From contig NZ_JALGRP010000009.1 of NCBI RefSeq assembly GCF_022815605.1, positions 62,001 through 126,000 of the forward strand: DNA of 64,000 nt, read 5' to 3'. The notes under the pieces were generated by a model. The model was not told the origin of the DNA, made no database searches, and saw nothing but the letters and a program-made list of their open reading frames with translations. Source of the DNA: Microbacterium sp. VKM Ac-2923 (GTDB lineage Bacteria > Actinomycetota > Actinomycetes > Actinomycetales > Microbacteriaceae). Below are positions 34,801 through 44,228 of the stretch, piece by piece (the stretch's first letter is position 1; every line of letters starts with the position of its first letter). Position numbers and translations under genes: made by a program.

Positions 34801-36485
34801 CAGAGCGCAAGTCCTTCGGCGAGGGGTCCGAGGGTGAGGACCGGGAAGTAGGTCAGAGCCGTGACGATCACGGCGACGCCGGTGAGCAGACCCGCGAACT
34901 GCGGGCGGTGCGTCGGCAGGGTTCCGGCGGTGGCGGGCACGGCATCCTGGGCGGCGAGGGCGCCGGCGAGGGCCAGCACGAACACGATCGGCAGGAAGCG
35001 TCCGAGCAGCATCGCCACACCGAGAGCGGTGTTGAACCAGGGGGTGTTGGCGGTGAGGCCGGCGAAGGCCGAGCCGTTGTTGTTCGCCGCCGAGGTGAAG
35101 GCGTACAGCACCTCGCTCAGCCCGTGCACGCCCGGGTTGAGGATCGACGTCGACTCCACGTCATCCCGGATGCCGGGAATCCCGAAGCTCAGCGCGGTCC
35201 CCGCCAGCACGAGGGTGGGCGTGACGAGGATGTACAGGCTCGCGAGCTTGATCTCGCGCGGCCCGATCTTCTTGCCCAGGTACTCCGGCGTGCGGCCGAT
35301 GAGCAGACCGCCGACGAACACCGCGATCACGGCGAGGATCAGCATGCCGTACAGGCCCGAGCCGACGCCACCGGGGGCGACCTCGCCGAGCATCATGTTG
35401 ATCATCGGGATCATGCCGCCGAGCGCCGTATAGCTGTCGTGCATCGAGTTCACGGCGCCGGTCGAGGTGAGCGTGCTCGTGGAGCCGAACAGCGTCGAAC
35501 CGAAGACGCCGAAGCGCACCTCTTTGCCCTCCATCGAACCGCCCGCGAGCATCGGGGCGGTGCCCGCGCCGACGGTCTCGGCCCAGGTGAGCAGGGCGGT
35601 GGATGCCGCGAAGATCGCTGCCATCACGCCGAGGATCGTGTAGCCCTGACGGTCGTCGCCGACGATGCGGCCGAACGCCCGGGGGAGCGAGATGGGGATC
35701 ACCAGCATGAGGAAGATCTCGAACAGGTTCGTCCACGGGGTCGGGTTCTCGAAGGGGTGGGCGGAGTTCGTGTTGAAGAACCCGCCGCCGTTCGTGCCGA
35801 GCAGCTTGATCGCCTCCTGGGAGGCCACCGGCCCGCCCGGGATCGACTGCGCCGCGCCGGTGAGGGTCGTGGCATCCGTGAAGCCGTTCAGGTTCTGGAT
35901 GACGCCACCCGCGAGCAGCACGACGGCCGCGACGACCGAGAAGGGCAGCAGCAGGCGGAAGGTGCCGCGCACGAGGTCGACCCAGAAGTTGCCGATCACC
36001 CCGCTGCGGCGGGACGCGAAGCCCCGCACGAGCGCGACGGCGACGGCGATGCCGACGGCGGCGCTCACGAAGTTCTGGACCGTGAGCGCGGCGAACTGCA
36101 CGGTGTAGCCGAGTGTCGTCTCACCCGCGTACGACTGCCAGTTGGTGTTGGTGACGAACGACACCGCGGTGTTGAACGACAGGGCCTCGCTCGGGGCCCC
36201 GAGGCCCAGGGCGAACGGCAGCAGCGGCTGGAGCCGCATGAGCACGTACACGAACACGACGCCGATGAACGAGAACAGCAGCACCGAGCGCAGGTACGCC
36301 TGCCAGGTCTGCGCTCCGCGCGGGTCCACGCCCATCACGCGATAGACGCCGCGCTCGACGGCGAGGTCGCGCTCGCCGGTGAAGATGCGGGCGATGTGGT
36401 CGCCGAGCGGGCGGTAGGCCAGGCCGAGAGCGACGATGAGGGTGAGGCTGGTCAGGACGATGGACCAGATGGTTCCGGCATCCAT
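34800..36485 (-). CDS. kdpA: KdpA potassium channel-like subunit
   Basis: A 561-residue membrane subunit with about ten hydrophobic segments and the four selectivity-filter-like loops ([38 protein letters not shown]; the [17 protein letters not shown] loop; [15 protein letters not shown]). It binds and conducts potassium. It is coupled by a one-base overlap to kdpB and lies 3 bp after kdpF. Confidence 0.96.
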   Translation of the reverse strand: MDAGTIWSIVLTSLTLIVALGLAYRPLGDHIARIFTGERDLAVERGVYRVMGVDPRGAQTWQAYLRSVLLFSFIGVVFVYVLMRLQPLLPFALGLGAPSEALSFNTAVSFVTNTNWQSYAGETTLGYTVQFAALTVQNFVSAAVGIAVAVALVRGFASRRSGVIGNFWVDLVRGTFRLLLPFSVVAAVVLLAGGVIQNLNGFTDATTLTGAAQSIPGGPVASQEAIKLLGTNGGGFFNTNSAHPFENPTPWTNLFEIFLMLVIPISLPRAFGRIVGDDRQGYTILGVMAAIFAASTALLTWAETVGAGTAPMLAGGSMEGKEVRFGVFGSTLFGSTSTLTSTGAVNSMHDSYTALGGMIPMINMMLGEVAPGGVGSGLYGMLILAVIAVFVGGLLIGRTPEYLGKKIGPREIKLASLYILVTPTLVLAGTALSFGIPGIRDDVESTSILNPGVHGLSEVLYAFTSAANNNGSAFAGLTANTPWFNTALGVAMLLGRFLPIVFVLALAGALAAQDAVPATAGTLPTHRPQFAGLLTGVAVIVTALTYFPVLTLGPLAEGLAL

Positions 36486-36488
36486 GGG

Positions 36489-36575
36489 TCAGAACTTCTC
36501 GGGGCGGACGAGGGCGACCACGAGGTACACCACGGCGGCGACGGCGAGCACGGCGGCCAGGATCGAGAAGAACAT
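36489..36575 (-). CDS. kdpF: KdpF small stabilising subunit
   Basis: A 28-residue single-helix protein (FSILAAVLAVAAVVYLVVALV, then RPEKF). The Arg-Pro-Glu-Lys-Phe ending after one hydrophobic helix is the KdpF pattern. Its ATG overlaps the stop of the preceding small gene by one base (TGATG), and kdpA starts 3 bp later. Confidence 0.9.
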   Translation of the reverse strand: MFFSILAAVLAVAAVVYLVVALVRPEKF

Positions 36576-36715
36576 CACGGTCGGTCCCCTCCCCGTGAGC
36601 TGGTGCGGGGCGACGAGGAGCGGGCCTCGGGGCCCAGCTTCTCGACCCCCTTCGCGACGAGGGCGACCAGCGCGAAGAGCGCGGCGGTCGCGGCGAGGAA
36701 GACGGCATCGAGCAC
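36575..36715 (-). CDS. Small single-helix membrane protein heading the kdp operon
   Basis: A 46-residue protein beginning LDAVFLAATAALFALVALVAKGVEKL with a charged Ser/Arg-rich tail ending RGGDRP. The GTG at 36715 has CTGGAG 5 bp upstream. The one-base overlap with kdpF shows it is the first gene of the operon. Similar short proteins precede kdpF in other actinobacteria (family knowledge, not checked). It may be an extra regulatory subunit. Confidence 0.7.
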   Translation of the reverse strand: MLDAVFLAATAALFALVALVAKGVEKLGPEARSSSPRTSSRGGDRP

Positions 36716-37073
36716 GACGACTCCAGGTTCGGGAGAACCGCGGGGGACCGCGGGCGCCGCGGGGCGGCACGTGTGTCGATACAACTCCGCCGGGTCATGG
36801 CATCCCGGCGTCCTTACGGTTTCCGTACGGGTCGCTGGCTGACGCATACGGAGTGCTCACGGGTGGCGCTGACGCAGCGCGGGCGTCGCTGCTCTCGGCC
36901 GTCCTGAGACGCCGGCAGTCTCTCCACGGTGGGTGAACTTATACATGTGAGCGGTCGAAAACCGGCGAGACGCGGCAAGTCGGTTGTGCAGGGCCGCGAT
37001 CCTGAGCGGGAGGCGTGACGGGCGGCGCGTCATGCCGTGCCCGTGTTTACCGAAGTGCAGAGGTGGAAACCGC
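36716..37073. other. Divergent promoter region between kdp and the Ig-repeat gene
   Basis: 358 bp without a gene. A TTATACAT -10-like word lies near 36939-36946 for the rightward gene. TTACGGTTTCCGTACGG (36815-36831) contains an inverted repeat and could be a KdpE site for the leftward operon. No further structure was recognised. Confidence 0.35.
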
Positions 37074-38444
37074 ATGGTCCGTGAGACGGAGAACATCGCC
37101 CGCGAGAAAGAGGGCGCGGCGCTCAGGGAGGGGCCGTCTCGGCGCATCGTGATCGGCGGCGCCGCGGTTGTGGTGCCGGCGGTCGTGATGATGGCGTCGA
37201 GTCCGGCGATGGCGGCATCGGGGCAGCGGAAGGTGACGGTGTCGGCGGTCCCGTCACCGGGGTCGGCTGCTTCGTCGGTGTCGACGGCGTCGGCGGGGTT
37301 CGACTTCGATGTCACCGTGAAGGTGACCGATGCGAGTGGGACACCTCTGAGCGGGCAGTCGGTGTCGCTGTCGGGCACGAGCGGTGTGTCGTTCGCGAAG
37401 GCAGACGGCACCACGGACGGGTCGGGAACGTTCACGACGGTTGCCTCGCTGAGTCTGTCGGGGACCGGGTCGGCGACAATCACGGCGTCCGCGGGCGGCG
37501 CGGGAGGTACGGTATCGGCGTCGACGTCGGTGACGTATCGGCCGCGGCTGATATCGGTCGTGGTGTCGCCCTCGGCGGTGGCGTCGGGCCAGAGCGCGAC
37601 GGTGACGGTGAAGGTGACCACGGGCAGCGGCGCTGTGCTGAGTGGCGAGTCGGTGACGGTGTCGGTGCCGACGGGTGTCTCGTTGGCGCAATCCAGCGGC
37701 ACGACGGATTCATCGGGTGTGTTCTCTACGGCCGCGACCGTGATCTCGAGCACCGGCGGGACGGCGACGATCACGGCGTCATCTCCGGGTGCGGGTGGTG
37801 CGATCTCGGGGTCCGCGAAGCTGACCTATCGCAGCCGGTCGATCAGCGTGGTCACCGACAACAGCTCGATCTGGTCGGGGAGCTCCGCAAACGTGACCGT
37901 TCAGGTGAAGGACGCGTCAGGCGGTGCTCTCGCCGGCCAGACGGTGACCCTGTCGGGTACGGACGTCTCGTTCGGCAAGGCCAACGGAACCACCGACAGC
38001 TCGGGGAAGTACAAGACGACGTTCACCTCGACGACGCAGGCCACTCCTCCGCCCTCCCGCACGATCACCGCGTCGTCCTCGAGTGCCGGCGGCACCGTGT
38101 CGGCGTCGGCGTCGTTCACCGTCAAGCGAACCCTGAACTACCGGATATCGGTCGCGTCGAACCGACTGGCCCTCGGTGAGACGACGACGGCGTCGATGAC
38201 GGTCCAGAACAGCATGGGTTATGCCCTCGCGGGCGTCAGCGTCAAATACTCCGTGGGAACCGGTCTCGCCATCACGGGGGCGCAGTCCGGAACGACCAAC
38301 AGCAGCGGAGTCTTCAGCACGACGGTTCGTCGGACAGGGGATTTCGAGAGCAGGGGGCCGGCCTACGAGCCGAGCTCCTATGTCGGCGCCGTCGTCGACG
38401 GCGATCCCGGGAACTCCCCTTCGGTGTCTGTTTACGCCAAGTGA
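37074..38444 (+). CDS. Secreted protein with four Ig-like (Big_1-type) repeats
   Basis: A 456-residue protein. The leader has twin arginines before a hydrophobic segment (SRRIVIGGAAVVVPAVVMM) and SSPAMAASG, so Tat or Sec export is likely. The rest is four repeats of about 95 residues, each with VTVKV, G(T/A)xLSGxSVxxS, a GTTDSSGxF turn and SATITAS strands, like invasin-type bacterial Ig domains. There is no anchor or catalytic domain. GAGGTGG precedes the ATG. It is a possible adhesion or surface spacer protein. Confidence 0.75.
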   Translation: MVRETENIAREKEGAALREGPSRRIVIGGAAVVVPAVVMMASSPAMAASGQRKVTVSAVPSPGSAASSVSTASAGFDFDVTVKVTDASGTPLSGQSVSLSGTSGVSFAKADGTTDGSGTFTTVASLSLSGTGSATITASAGGAGGTVSASTSVTYRPRLISVVVSPSAVASGQSATVTVKVTTGSGAVLSGESVTVSVPTGVSLAQSSGTTDSSGVFSTAATVISSTGGTATITASSPGAGGAISGSAKLTYRSRSISVVTDNSSIWSGSSANVTVQVKDASGGALAGQTVTLSGTDVSFGKANGTTDSSGKYKTTFTSTTQATPPPSRTITASSSSAGGTVSASASFTVKRTLNYRISVASNRLALGETTTASMTVQNSMGYALAGVSVKYSVGTGLAITGAQSGTTNSSGVFSTTVRRTGDFESRGPAYEPSSYVGAVVDGDPGNSPSVSVYAK

Positions 38445-38488
38445 TGAGGTCGCCCCGCGCGGCTGAATCTTGCTGACGTCGCTGTGCT

Positions 38489-38508
38489 CCGCCCGCTCGT
38501 GCGGGCGG
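38489..38508 (+). terminator. Hairpin after the Ig-repeat gene
   Basis: CCGCCCGC (38489-38496), loop TCGT, GCGGGCGG (38501-38508), 45 bp after the stop: a likely terminator. The rest of the 309-bp gap to 38754 shows no gene. Confidence 0.65.
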
Positions 38509-38753
38509 GGCGCAGCGGCGGATGGTCGCGCGACACGGGTGCGCATCCCCTTCTCTACTGCCCGGCGCGGCGCCCCTCACCCCGCGGTCGACGCCGCCGC
38601 AGGCGGTCGGCTGGCGACGACCGTCCGCGCGATTGCGACGGACGAACTATTCGGCTCCTAGGTGTGACACTCGCGGGAGGTTCGTGTGCCGAGATGTGCG
38701 CCGGAGCGGATCGGACCTCGGCGCCGTCGGCTTCGGCGTCGCATGATGGAGGC

Positions 38754-39191
38754 ATGCTCTCTTCCGACGGTCCCGGCGTGCGGATCACCGCGCAGCTCGT
38801 GATCCCGGAGTCCGAGCTGTCGTGGCGGTTCTCACGCTCGTCGGGCCCGGGTGGGCAGGGCGTCAACACCGCCGACTCGCGGGTGGAGCTGAGGTGGGAT
38901 GCCGCCGGCTCGGCGGTGCTGTCTCCCGTCCAGCGCGAGCGGGTCCTCGAGCGGCTCGGCCACCGCCTCGTCGACGGGGTGATCACGATCGCGGCATCCG
39001 AGCAGCGCGCGCAGCTGCGCAACCGCGACGCTGCGCGTGCCCGCCTCGCCGCGCTCGTGGCCGAGGCCGTGCGCCCACCGGCGCTGCCCCGCCGCGCCAC
39101 AAAGCCCACCCGCGGGTCGAAAGAGCGCCGCCTGCAGGCGAAGCAGCGCCGCACCGACGTGAAGCGGATGCGGCAGCGGCCGACCGACTGA
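38754..39191 (+). CDS. arfB: ArfB-like peptidyl-tRNA hydrolase (class I release-factor domain)
   Basis: A 145-residue protein with the catalytic GGQ loop (SSGPGGQGVNTADSRVELRWD, in parts) and a basic C-terminal tail (KPTRGSKERRLQAKQRRTDVKRM, in parts) that enters the mRNA channel of stalled ribosomes. It lacks codon-recognition domains, so it is a rescue factor rather than RF1/RF2. GATGGAGGC precedes the ATG. Confidence 0.9.
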   Translation: MLSSDGPGVRITAQLVIPESELSWRFSRSSGPGGQGVNTADSRVELRWDAAGSAVLSPVQRERVLERLGHRLVDGVITIAASEQRAQLRNRDAARARLAALVAEAVRPPALPRRATKPTRGSKERRLQAKQRRTDVKRMRQRPTD

Positions 39192-39260
39192 CGGCGCACC
39201 CCATTCCCGCCGGCTTTCACGACGCCCGGATGGCGTCACCGCCCGGCCTCACCGAACTTG

Positions 39261-39323
39261 CGCCGAGTGTCCACGACACCCGGACGGCTTTCGAAAGCGT
39301 CCGGGTGTTTTGGACACTCGGCG
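39261..39323. repeat. 63-bp long palindrome, copy 1
   Basis: The outer 13 bp pair perfectly (CGCCGAGTGTCCA at 39261-39273 with 39311-39323), and the inner ACACCCGGACG pairs with CGTCCGGGTGT around CTTTCGAAAG. A related element lies at 41777-41826, so two copies bracket the PadR-ABC operon. It may be a terminator for arfB (stop 70 bp away) or a mobile palindromic element. Confidence 0.85.
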
Positions 39324-39336
39324 GCCCGTCCTCCCC

Positions 39337-39389
39337 GACTACCGGTACTCACTCTTGTGGAGTACCGGTACTCAGTGTTACATTATAGT
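39337..39389. promoter_or_regulatory. PadR-type double operator and -10 box
   Basis: GACTACCGGTACTC (39337-39350) and GAGTACCGGTACTC (39360-39373, a perfect 14-bp palindrome) repeat at 23-bp spacing. TATAGT at 39384-39389 follows as a -10 box, 26 bp before the padR start. PadR proteins typically bind such AT-flanked palindromes in their own promoters. Confidence 0.72.
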
Positions 39390-39414
39390 GATAGTCAGCG
39401 AGAAGGAGTAGCGC

Positions 39415-39744
39415 GTGGGCAAGCAAGACAGCGAGATGCTGAAGGGCGTCCTCGAGGGCGTCGTGCTCGCCGTTCTGGCGGGGCGACCCGCGTACGGGTA
39501 CGAGATCACCGCCGACCTGCGCGAGCGTGGCTTCGCCGATCTCGCCGAGGGGACGATCTACGCGATCCTCGTGCGCATCGAGCAGCGCGGACTCGTCGAC
39601 GTCGAGAAGGTGGCATCCGAGAAGGGGCCGCCCCGCAAGGTCTTCACGCTCAACGACGACGGGCGGGCGCAGCTCGCCGAATTCTGGACGACCTGGGGCA
39701 CGCTCGCCGATCGGCTCGACGCGCTCCGCGAGAAGGGGAAGTGA
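39415..39744 (+). CDS. PadR-family transcriptional regulator
   Basis: A 109-residue winged-helix repressor of the short PadR-s2 type: LKGVLEGVVLAVLAGRPAYGYEI, in parts, EGTIYAILVRIEQRGLV and GPPRKVFTLNDDGR. The GTG follows GAAGGAG. It heads a four-gene operon (padR, DUF1048, ABC ATPase, permease) and most likely represses it through the palindromes at 39337-39373. Confidence 0.92.
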   Translation: MGKQDSEMLKGVLEGVVLAVLAGRPAYGYEITADLRERGFADLAEGTIYAILVRIEQRGLVDVEKVASEKGPPRKVFTLNDDGRAQLAEFWTTWGTLADRLDALREKGK

Positions 39745-39745
39745 C

Positions 39746-40105
39746 ATGGCCTGGTACGAGAAGATCATCGGCGACCTGAGCGCCAAGAAGCAGTGGCGCG
39801 AGTATCGTCAGCGCGTCCACGCGCTGCCCGAGCCCTACCGGCAGACGGCCGCGGCCCTCGAGCGCTATCTGCTCAATCTCGGGCCCACCGAGAACACCGA
39901 CGGCCTCATCCGCATGGTGAGCGATCTCGCCGACCTCTTCGAGCAGGCCGCCGCCGCACAGACGCCCGTGCGCGACCTCGTCGGGGAGGACCCCGTCGCC
40001 TTCGCCGAGGAGTTCATGGCCAACTACGGCGACGGAAGCTGGATCGGCCGCGAACGTGCGCGCCTCACACGCGCCATCGACGAGGCGGCCCGCCGGCAGG
40101 GCTGA
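39746..40105 (+). CDS. DUF1048 protein
   Basis: A 119-residue helical protein starting WYEKIIGDLSAKKQWREYR with FAEEFMANYGDGSWIGRER near the end. DUF1048 proteins regularly sit beside PadR regulators and ABC exporters; their function is unknown. It starts one base after the padR stop. Confidence 0.85.
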   Translation: MAWYEKIIGDLSAKKQWREYRQRVHALPEPYRQTAAALERYLLNLGPTENTDGLIRMVSDLADLFEQAAAAQTPVRDLVGEDPVAFAEEFMANYGDGSWIGRERARLTRAIDEAARRQG

Positions 40106-40195
40106 GGCGCCTCGCCCGCACGTCCTCCGACACCCGGTCGGCCGGAGGCGATGGTCTCGTGCGCCCTCCGACCGGTCGAAACGGAAGGAACATCC

Positions 40196-40984
40196 ATGCC
40201 TGTCATCCAGACGGCTCCCGCCATCCGCGTGCGGGGGCTCGCCAAATCGTACGGGGACGTGCGCGTCCTGAAGGGCGTCGATCTCGACGTCGCCCGCGGC
40301 ACGATCGTCGCCCTGCTCGGCTCCAACGGCGCCGGCAAGACCACCGCCGTGCGCATCCTGTCGACCCTCCTCGCCGCCGACGGCGGCACGGCCCAGGTCG
40401 ACGGCTTCGACGTCGCGACCGAGGGGGCGCGGGTACGTTCCGCGATCAGCCTGACGGGGCAGTTCGCCGCCGTCGACGACGTGCTCACCGGGCGCGAGAA
40501 CCTCGTGCTCATCGCCCGCCTCCGCCACGTCGCCGACCCGCGCGGCGTCGCCGACGAGCTCCTCGAGCGGTTCTCGTTGGCGGATGCCGGTGGCCGTGCG
40601 GCATCCACGTACTCCGGGGGCATGCGGCGGCGACTCGACATCGCCATGAGCCTCGTCGGAGACCCGTCGATCGTCTTCCTCGACGAGCCGACCACCGGAC
40701 TCGACCCGCAGGCGCGCATCGAGGTGTGGGATGCCGTGCGCGCACTCGCCGCGGCGGGCACCACCGTGCTGCTGACCACGCAGTACCTCGACGAGGCCGA
40801 GCATCTCGCCGACCGCATCGCGATCCTCCACGAGGGCCGCATCATCGCCGAGGGGACGCTCGCCGACCTGCGCGCGCTGTTCCCCGCCACGACGCGCGAG
40901 TACGTCGAGAAGCAACCGAGCCTCGAGGAGATCTTCCTCGCCATCGTCGGCCCGGCCGGCGCCACCGACGCGGAGGAATCATGA
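40196..40984 (+). CDS. ABC exporter ATPase (DrrA-like)
   Basis: A 262-residue ATPase: Walker A GSNGAGKTTAV, signature STYSGGMRRRLDIA, Walker B IVFLDEPTTGLD and H-loop region TTQYLDEAEHL. The C-terminus (YVEKQPSLEEIFLAIVG) is like daunorubicin-resistance DrrA. The ATG at 40196 has GGAAGGAAC upstream and is preferred to one at 40151. The stop overlaps the permease start (ATGA). Confidence 0.93.
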   Translation: MPVIQTAPAIRVRGLAKSYGDVRVLKGVDLDVARGTIVALLGSNGAGKTTAVRILSTLLAADGGTAQVDGFDVATEGARVRSAISLTGQFAAVDDVLTGRENLVLIARLRHVADPRGVADELLERFSLADAGGRAASTYSGGMRRRLDIAMSLVGDPSIVFLDEPTTGLDPQARIEVWDAVRALAAAGTTVLLTTQYLDEAEHLADRIAILHEGRIIAEGTLADLRALFPATTREYVEKQPSLEEIFLAIVGPAGATDAEES

Positions 40985-41742
40985 CCACCCGCGCCTTCTC
41001 CGACACCGCGGTGCTCACCGGCCGATCGCTGCGGCACATCCTGCGCAGCCCCGACACCATCGTGACCACGGCGATCATGCCGATCGCCATGATGCTGTTG
41101 TTCGTCTTCGTGTTCGGCGGCGCGATCGACACCGGGGGTACGGCGTACGTCGACTATCTGCTGCCCGGCATCCTGCTGATCACCGTGGCATCCGGGATCG
41201 CGTACACGGCCTACCGACTGTTCCTCGACATGAAGGGCGGCATCGTCGATCGGTTCCGGTCGATGCCGATCGCGGCCACGAGCGTGCTGTGGGGCCATGT
41301 GCTCACTTCACTCGTCGCCAACGCGGTCTCGCTCGCCCTCGTCGTCGGGGTCGCGCTGCTTCTCGGGTTCCGCTCGGGGGCGTCGATCGCCGACTGGCTG
41401 GGCGTGGCCGGCATCCTGATGCTCTTCACGCTCGCCCTCACCTGGATCGCGGTCATCGCGGGGCTCGCGGCGAAGACGATCGACGGCGCGAGCGCCTTCA
41501 GCTACCCGCTGATCCTGCTGCCGTTCGTCAGCTCGGCATTCGTACCGACCGGCACGATGCCCGGGCCCGTGCGGTGGTTCGCCGAGAACCAGCCGGTCAC
41601 CTCGATCGTCGACACCATTCGCGCGCTATTCGCGCAGCACCCCGTGGGCGGGCAGATCTGGATCGCTCTGGCGTGGTGCATCGGCATCCTCGCCGTGGCC
41701 GCCTCGATCGCCGTCGCCCTGTTCCGCCGCACGGCGCGTTGA
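40981..41742 (+). CDS. ABC-2 type exporter permease (DrrB-like)
   Basis: A 253-residue permease with six membrane helices; LLPGILLITVASGIAYTAYRL and DRFRSMPIAATSVLWGH are typical of DrrB-like ABC-2 permeases. With the preceding ATPase it forms a drug or lipid exporter under PadR control; the substrate is unknown. Confidence 0.9.
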   Translation: MTTRAFSDTAVLTGRSLRHILRSPDTIVTTAIMPIAMMLLFVFVFGGAIDTGGTAYVDYLLPGILLITVASGIAYTAYRLFLDMKGGIVDRFRSMPIAATSVLWGHVLTSLVANAVSLALVVGVALLLGFRSGASIADWLGVAGILMLFTLALTWIAVIAGLAAKTIDGASAFSYPLILLPFVSSAFVPTGTMPGPVRWFAENQPVTSIVDTIRALFAQHPVGGQIWIALAWCIGILAVAASIAVALFRRTAR

Positions 41743-41776
41743 GCCGGGCGGCCGCTCGGCCTCCACGCCGTGCTGC

Positions 41777-41826
41777 GTGTCCAGAACACCCGGACGTTTT
41801 CGAGAGGCGTCCGGGCGTCCTGGACA
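41777..41826. repeat. Long palindrome, copy 2
   Basis: GTGTCCAG-ACACCCGGACG (41777-41796) pairs imperfectly with CGTCCGGG-GT-CTGGACAC (41807-41826). It shares the inner ACACCCGGACG and the TGGACACTCGGCGGC end with the element at 39261-39323. It lies 34 bp after the permease stop. The rest of the gap to 42026 shows no gene. Confidence 0.8.
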
Positions 41827-42025
41827 CTCGGCGGCGAGAGCGGCCGCCGCCCTTTCGCGAGCGGGCCGACCTGCGGAGTCCCCGTCCGCTCCAGAGGCTC
41901 TGAGGGCGAGCGGCGTGCGCGCGTCCGGCGTGGCGCCGGCAGCCGCCCGAACGCCGACGCCACTCGAACGCCGAACGCCCCCACCACGAGGGCGGGGGCG
42001 TCGGAGGCGACTCAGGATGCCGGAC

Positions 42026-44119
42026 TCAGGATGCCGAGCCGGGCGGCGTCTTCTTCGGGCGCGGGGCCGGGGCGTTCGCCACGGGCTGTCCACCGCGCTG
42101 CTGGCCCGGAAGAGGGCGTGAGCGGCGGCCGTAGATGAGCTCCGACGAGTCGAGCAGCCACGGCACCAGGTTGATCGAGACGCCGCGCACGAGCATGAGC
42201 TGGTGCGCGAGGCGGCGCGAGCGGCGGTTGTGCAGGATCGACTCCCACCAGTGACCGACGATGTACTGCGGCAGGTAGACCGTGACGATCGCCGAGCCGT
42301 TCTTCTCGCGGTACTTCTTGATGAACGCCGACACGGGTGAGGTGTAGGTGCGGTAGGGCGAGTCGATGATCACGAGGGGGATGGGTACCTCGTGCTCGGC
42401 CCAGTCCCTCTGCAACCGCGCCGACTCCTCCTCGGTGATCGCGACGTGCACGGCGAGGGTCTTGTCGTGATTGGCGGCCAGGGCGTAGTCGATGGCCTTC
42501 GACGTGGGCTTCTGCAGCCGGTTGACGAGCACGATCGCCACGTCGCCCGACGAGCCGAAGTGCACGGTGTCGTCCATCTGGATCTCGTGCTCGACGTCGC
42601 GGTAGTACCGGTTCACGCCGACCATGAGCACCGCGAGGATCGGGATCGCGATGAACACCAGCCACGCGCCGTGCGTGAACTTCGTGACCGTGACGATGAG
42701 CAGCACCAGCACCGTCATCGCGGCGCCGACCGAGTTGATCCACAGGCCCGAGATGGCCGAGCGGCGTTCGATCGCGGCGGATTGCTGCTTCGCGGCTTCG
42801 GGCGTCAGCTCGCGCAGCCCGCGGAGCGCGCGCCGCCAGTGCCGCACCATGCCGATCTGGCCCAGCGAGAACGACACGAACACCCCGATGATGTAGAGCT
42901 GGATCAGCGTCGTGAGGTTGGCCTGATACACGATCAGCACGCCCATCGCCACGATGCCGAGGATGATCATGCCGTTCGAGTACACGAGCCGGTCACCGCG
43001 CGTGTTGAGCGCCTTGGGCGCGTAGCCGTCGCGGGCCAGCACCGCCCCGAGCAGCGGGAAGCCGTTGAACGCGGTGTTGGCCGCGAGCAGCAGCACGCAG
43101 GCGGTCGCCGCTTGGATGATGAAGAACGGGATGCTGCCCGCACCGAAGGTGGCTGCGGCGACCTGCGCCATGAGGCTCGGCTGCGGGTTGTTGGCGCAGT
43201 CGAAGCCGATGAGGTGGCAGGGGTTCTCGGCGTAGTGCACGCCCGAGATCAGCGCGAGCGCAGTGAGACCGGCGAAGAGCACGATGGCGATGCCGCCCAT
43301 GAGGCTCAGCGTGGTCTGGGCGTTGCGGATCTTGGGCTTGCGGAATGCGGGGACGCCGTTGGACACGGCCTCCACGCCGGTCAGCGCCGAGCAGCCGCTC
43401 GAGAAGGCGCGCAGCACGAGAAGGATCAGCGCCGCCTGGGTCAGCGACTCGGCCTGCACGGCGTAGTCCGCGCTCGAGGCGTGGGGTGCGTCGCCGGCCA
43501 GCGTCCGCACGAGGCCGACGACGATCATCACGCCGACCGAGCCGATGAAGAGATACGTCGGGATCGCGAACACGCTCGATGCCTCGCGAACACCGCGGAG
43601 GTTGACGATCACGATGAGGATCACGAACCCGACCGCGATCTCCACCCGGAACGGGTTGAGTTCGGGCAGCGCCGAGATGATGTTGTCGACCCCGGATGCC
43701 ACCGACACGGCCACCGTGAGCACGTAGTCGACGAGGAGGGCCGCGGCGACGATGACGCCGGGCACCTCGCCCAGGTTCTTGCTCGCGACCTCATAGTCTC
43801 CACCGCCGGAGGGGTAGGCCTTGATGAGTTGGCGGTAGCTCAGCACCACCACGATCAGCAGCACGATGACCGCCACCGCGACCCAGGGACTGAGGGTCAG
43901 TAGTGCCGTGCCGCCGATGAGCAGGATCATCAGCAGTTCCTGTGGCGCGTAGGCCACGGACGACAGCGCGTCGGAGGCGAAGATCGGCAGGGCCATCTTC
44001 TTGGGGAGGAGCTGTTCGTCGAGTTTCTCCGACGTCAGGGGCTCGCCGATCAGGATGCGTTTCGCGATCGGAGTCTCTTCGACGTCCCCGCGACTTTCGT
44101 CAGTCACGGCGCGCGACAT
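42026..44119 (-). CDS. APC-superfamily permease, KimA-like potassium or amino-acid transporter
   Basis: A 697-residue protein with about twelve membrane helices (LPIFASDALSSVAYAPQELLM at the start; YPSGGGDYEVASKNLG; ALTGVEAVSNGVPAF) and a ~200-residue cytoplasmic C-terminal UspA-like domain (VAIVLVNRLQKPTSKAIDYAL; VTVYLPQYIVGHWWE). This layout matches Bacillus KimA, a c-di-AMP-controlled potassium importer; amino-acid transport is the alternative. No riboswitch was recognised in the 170-bp upstream gap, which instead contains hairpin repeats. A basic Pro-rich tail ends the protein. Confidence 0.8.
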   Translation of the reverse strand: MSRAVTDESRGDVEETPIAKRILIGEPLTSEKLDEQLLPKKMALPIFASDALSSVAYAPQELLMILLIGGTALLTLSPWVAVAVIVLLIVVVLSYRQLIKAYPSGGGDYEVASKNLGEVPGVIVAAALLVDYVLTVAVSVASGVDNIISALPELNPFRVEIAVGFVILIVIVNLRGVREASSVFAIPTYLFIGSVGVMIVVGLVRTLAGDAPHASSADYAVQAESLTQAALILLVLRAFSSGCSALTGVEAVSNGVPAFRKPKIRNAQTTLSLMGGIAIVLFAGLTALALISGVHYAENPCHLIGFDCANNPQPSLMAQVAAATFGAGSIPFFIIQAATACVLLLAANTAFNGFPLLGAVLARDGYAPKALNTRGDRLVYSNGMIILGIVAMGVLIVYQANLTTLIQLYIIGVFVSFSLGQIGMVRHWRRALRGLRELTPEAAKQQSAAIERRSAISGLWINSVGAAMTVLVLLIVTVTKFTHGAWLVFIAIPILAVLMVGVNRYYRDVEHEIQMDDTVHFGSSGDVAIVLVNRLQKPTSKAIDYALAANHDKTLAVHVAITEEESARLQRDWAEHEVPIPLVIIDSPYRTYTSPVSAFIKKYREKNGSAIVTVYLPQYIVGHWWESILHNRRSRRLAHQLMLVRGVSINLVPWLLDSSELIYGRRSRPLPGQQRGGQPVANAPAPRPKKTPPGSAS

Positions 44120-44228
44120 TACGCCCCCCGGAGGCCGTGCGCAATGCGACGCGCGAGCCGTTCATTTCCTCGTCGCTCGGCGGCGGTGATCTCGACCCGC
44201 GTGGTCACCGTCGCGGACGGCGGCGCGA

